The notes under the pieces: generated by a model
Seen by the model: only the letters and a program-made list of their open reading frames with translations
Told to the model about the DNA's origin: nothing
Database searches by the model: none
Program-made: the position numbers and the translations under genes
Assembly: GCA_023489135.1 (NCBI GenBank)
Contig: JAMDCE010000169.1
Span: forward strand, 1 to 16,132
Reading direction: 5' to 3'
Source of the DNA: Chloroflexota bacterium
Lineage (GTDB): Bacteria > Chloroflexota > Chloroflexia > JAMDCE01
Length of the DNA stretch: 16,132 bases
Part shown: positions 13,989 to 16,132 of the stretch, one piece after another
How the letters are laid out: every line of letters begins with the position of its first letter
How positions within the stretch are numbered: position 1 is the stretch's first letter

Positions 13989-14011
13989 TCTGCCAATTGC
14001 CAGTTGGGCCG

Positions 14012-15634
14012 TTACTTCTGGACGACGATGCTACCAGCAGCGATGGCTGTGGCCGGGTCGGCAGTATCGCTGGTATCCTGAGCGCCGACCTGGTTGTCGT
14101 AGATGATGTTGCCGGTGGCCTTGTCCCAGATCTTGATCCGGAACTGGTCCGCACCCCCGCCGCCACTCAGTTGACCATCGATGGCCGTCAGCATGAAGCC
14201 GTAGTCCCCACTGCCGTTTAGCGTGCCCGAGCCCTTGAATTGTGCCCTCGCCCCCGACACCACCAGCCACTCGTAGGTCGTGCTGGCGAAACCGAGGTTG
14301 GCCATCTGGAACCTGAACTGCGTGTTGCCGGAGGGGGTTGTCGCTCCCTGTTGATACCTGGCGACGAACCCGAAGTTGGCCTTGCCCACGAGCGATGGAT
14401 TATAGACATAGGCACCGGGTGGCGAGTCGATCAGTCCGGCGCCCGTGACGAAGCCTCCGCTCGGGTCGTACACGACGACGTACTGGAACGAGGAGTTGCC
14501 CGACGCGCCGTCCTTATCTGTAACCGTAAGAGTGAGTGAGTAGACTCCTGTGGCAGTGTATGTATGGGATGCACTCACAGCTCCAGACCCGTTGGTTTCG
14601 ATTACGCTGCCCGGCGAGGCGCTCCCGTCTCCCCAATTCCAGACGGCCGTATGCGTATCGAGCACCCCATGATCGGCAAAGTTGGCGCTGGCATTGATGG
14701 CCGTGTTCACTTGAACGGGGTCGAGAGGAGCCGTGACCGAACCCACGGTTGGGGCGACGTTCACGACGTTGACGGTCGCCTGGGCGGTGCTGGTGAGGCC
14801 ACCGGTATCGGTAACCTGCACGCCCACGCTACGACTCGAAGGGCCATCAAGGGTGGCCGCGGAGAACGTTGCGCCCCGGCCCGGCGTCTCGAAGGTTCCG
14901 TTGTTATCGAGGTCCCAGGCGTAGGTCAGGGCATCGCCATCGGGGTCGCTGCCGGAGGCAGTGAGGACAACAGATGCACCTTCGTTCACGTTGTACGGAC
15001 CTCCAGCGTTAGCTGTCGGTGCACTGTTCACGATAGTCTCTCTTACCCAGGTCTGGAAATGCAGATCGTAGTCAGGATAGTTTATGTCCCACGCTACGCC
15101 ATCAGAATAACTGGCGAAAATCGCTCCGCCCGGATAAGAATTCCCCGTTGCTCCCGTCCATCCGCCTTGATATTGGTACGCCCCAGCCGGCGGGGCATCC
15201 GGGTAATCCACTACTATAGCGTACTGATTCCCCGCAACGATATTGATGGTTTGCGGGAAGGTGATAAGAGTGGAAAGCGGCGCGCTATTCGAGCTTAGGG
15301 TAGTTTCACCAAGAATGGTTGTGCTAGGCACCGCACCTGCTACTGTCCGAATAGCCACGTGTAACTGGTAAGAACTGCTCGATCCTACGTTGATATTGAC
15401 GCCTGCGAGTGTCCCGCTGCGTCCTGCCGTAAAGGTCTGAGCTATAAACCTGCAGCATTCGTTTATGTTAGCTCCCAGATTGTATGGTGAGGTGAAGGAC
15501 TGATCGAGGACGACGACTTCGCTAGTGGCAGCACTTGCAGTACTGGTTACGGCGTAATCAGTGCTGATCCCCAGCGGCATGACGCTTAGTGACAGGGAAA
15601 TCACCAGCACTACAGCCACACTTATCCACTTCAT
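14012..15634 (-). CDS. Secreted PKD-domain surface protein with post-COAP-1-like C-terminus
   Basis: Predicted exported protein of 540 aa. The start is ATG at 15634, with AAGGAG 8 nt upstream and a product beginning MKWISVAVVLVISLSLSV, a signal peptide likely cut near residue 36 (TASAA). Residues about 43-198 form a beta-rich module (DQSFTSPYNLGANINECC ... FQTWVRE) like the carbohydrate-binding-type modules of surface proteins. Two PKD/Ig-like repeats follow: about 204-292 (APTANAGGPYNVNEGASV, SGSDPDGDALTYAWDLDNNG) and 294-388 (WNWGDGS, SHTYTATGVYSLTLTVTD). Residues about 392-540 match the module I know as post-COAP-1 (GKANFGFVARYQQGATTPSG, FRIKIWDKATGNIIYDNQ). No LPXTG or membrane anchor is visible. 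Likely role: adhesion or extracellular matrix; no enzyme motif is seen. The frame stays open upstream to 15868, but that part overlaps the LuxR gene and has no signal peptide. Confidence 0.88.
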   Translation of the reverse strand: MKWISVAVVLVISLSLSVMPLGISTDYAVTSTASAATSEVVVLDQSFTSPYNLGANINECCRFIAQTFTAGRSGTLAGVNINVGSSSSYQLHVAIRTVAGAVPSTTILGETTLSSNSAPLSTLITFPQTINIVAGNQYAIVVDYPDAPPAGAYQYQGGWTGATGNSYPGGAIFASYSDGVAWDINYPDYDLHFQTWVRETIVNSAPTANAGGPYNVNEGASVVLTASGSDPDGDALTYAWDLDNNGTFETPGRGATFSAATLDGPSSRSVGVQVTDTGGLTSTAQATVNVVNVAPTVGSVTAPLDPVQVNTAINASANFADHGVLDTHTAVWNWGDGSASPGSVIETNGSGAVSASHTYTATGVYSLTLTVTDKDGASGNSSFQYVVVYDPSGGFVTGAGLIDSPPGAYVYNPSLVGKANFGFVARYQQGATTPSGNTQFRFQMANLGFASTTYEWLVVSGARAQFKGSGTLNGSGDYGFMLTAIDGQLSGGGGADQFRIKIWDKATGNIIYDNQVGAQDTSDTADPATAIAAGSIVVQK

Positions 15635-15788
15635 CTGTATATCTCCTTTGTCCGCTAATTGTCGATGGCCGTCCAATCTGTACAGCCTGGCTTGCATGCT
15701 GCCGTCAGTGCGGCGCGGGTCCAGTTGAGATAATTCCCGATGCCTCATCGGTTTTGTTGCGGGGCTCTGTTCTGACTTCACCTCCGAT
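15635..15788. other. Leader region of the surface-protein gene
   Basis: 154 nt between the LuxR stop and the surface-protein start. It contains the small hairpin CCGATG-CCT-CATCGG followed by TTTT on the plus strand (15737-15755), the 8-bp palindrome CTGTACAG (15680s) and several short complementary GC-rich segments. No clear -35/-10 pair was found. A structured RNA leader is possible but unproven. Confidence 0.35.
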
Positions 15789-16132
15789 CTACCTCCCACG
15801 CGCCATTGGAGGGGAGGACATGTCTCGTGAATAAGCCACGCTAATAAGCAATAGCTGCCTTCGGACAATCAGTCTAGACGTTCCTTGGGCAACGGGCATC
15901 CGTACAAATACCTGGATTTGATACCTATTCTTCAAGCCTTCCAGTCGTTGTGAGAGCCTGGCGCCAAGGCGTGCGGACAATCCTTGGGTGTCCGAGGAGA
16001 CGTTGTGTGGGGGGATGAGGAATGTGTAGGGAAGCCCGGCAGGGCCCGCTAAGTCCTGCTCCACGGCCCAGGCGGCGATCTGGGCCCGGGAGGAGAATCC
16101 GAGCTTCCCGAGGATGTTCCCGACGTGGCCGT
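15789..16132 (-). CDS. LuxR-family response regulator, C-terminal end only
   Basis: The frame enters from the right edge as GHVGNILGKLGFSSRAQIAA followed by WAVEQ. This is the recognition half of a LuxR/FixJ-type helix-turn-helix (TVEGHVGNIL-type), found in response regulators and large ATP-dependent LuxR activators. The N-terminal part lies outside the window. Such proteins normally end within about 10 residues of WAVE. Here the frame runs about 87 residues further (DLAGPAGLPYTFLIPPHN ... SSPPMARGR) with no recognisable domain, to TAG at 15789-15791. That tail may be read-through after a small deletion near 16050. The next gene on the same strand is the surface protein. Confidence 0.75.
   Translation of the reverse strand, partial: GHVGNILGKLGFSSRAQIAAWAVEQDLAGPAGLPYTFLIPPHNVSSDTQGLSARLGARLSQRLEGLKNRYQIQVFVRMPVAQGTSRLIVRRQLLLISVAYSRDMSSPPMARGR

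Noticed and set aside
15737..15755. Intrinsic terminator on the plus strand (CCGATG hairpin plus TTTT)
   Set aside because: No plus-strand gene lies upstream, and the T-run is only four bases; kept only as a note on the leader.
15635..15868. N-terminal extension of the surface protein to 15868
   Set aside because: It would bury the signal peptide and overlap the LuxR gene; the ATG at 15634 has a good ribosome site.

Overview
The window is about 16 kb of fairly GC-rich DNA (roughly 60% by eye). It reads like a chromosomal segment of a Gram-positive-like or Chloroflexota-type bacterium. Pointers to that are a ricT/holB housekeeping pair, a lipoprotein solute receptor with a long Ala/Lys/Pro linker, frequent GTG/TTG starts, and a secreted PKD protein with a C-terminal module I know from Chloroflexota and related phyla. 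The phylum is an inference; no rRNA or other marker is present. No tRNA, rRNA, CRISPR array or insertion sequence was recognised.

Layout. 1-1235 (+): most of a PAS-histidine kinase, probably cut by the window edge, with a 21-bp tandem repeat encoding a coiled coil. 1487-1849 (-): an orphan MNT-type nucleotidyltransferase. 1958-4465 (-): a compact operon rpiB > 43-aa membrane protein > holB > ricT, driven by a good promoter at 4505-4534. 4556-4621: a large imperfect inverted repeat between this operon and the next. 4662-9358 (-): a complete branched-chain-amino-acid-type (HAAT) ABC transporter in the order livJ > livH > livM > livG > livF, with very short gaps or overlaps; livF appears to start at a rare ATT codon. 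9564-10385 (-): a TetR-family regulator. Its promoter overlaps the stop codon of the preceding gene and carries an 18-bp palindromic operator candidate between -35 and -10. 10523-12112 (-): an acyl-CoA synthetase with its own promoter. 12278-12989 (-): a nitroreductase broken by one extra base, followed by a 34-bp perfect palindrome. 13209-13983 (-): gene remnants, namely an internal piece of dxs and an unidentified reading frame interrupted by TAG. 14012-15634 (-): a secreted PKD-domain surface protein. 15789-16132 (-): the C-terminal end of a LuxR-type regulator.

How the genes fit together. The acyl-CoA synthetase, TetR regulator and HAAT transporter lie head to tail. They make sense as an uptake-and-activation unit: the transporter imports a small carboxylic or amino acid, the ligase makes its CoA thioester, and the TetR protein senses the acid or its thioester. 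The substrate cannot be told from sequence. The rpiB-holB-ricT unit is housekeeping (sugar phosphates, clamp loading, Fe-S RicT protein). The right-hand 3 kb looks like an unstable accessory region.

I did not find a clear new defence or metabolic system. The items most worth checking are the ATT start of livF, the TetR operator pair, the expandable heptad repeat in the kinase, the 43-aa ORF between rpiB and holB, the inverted repeats, and the dxs remnant next to the surface-protein gene.
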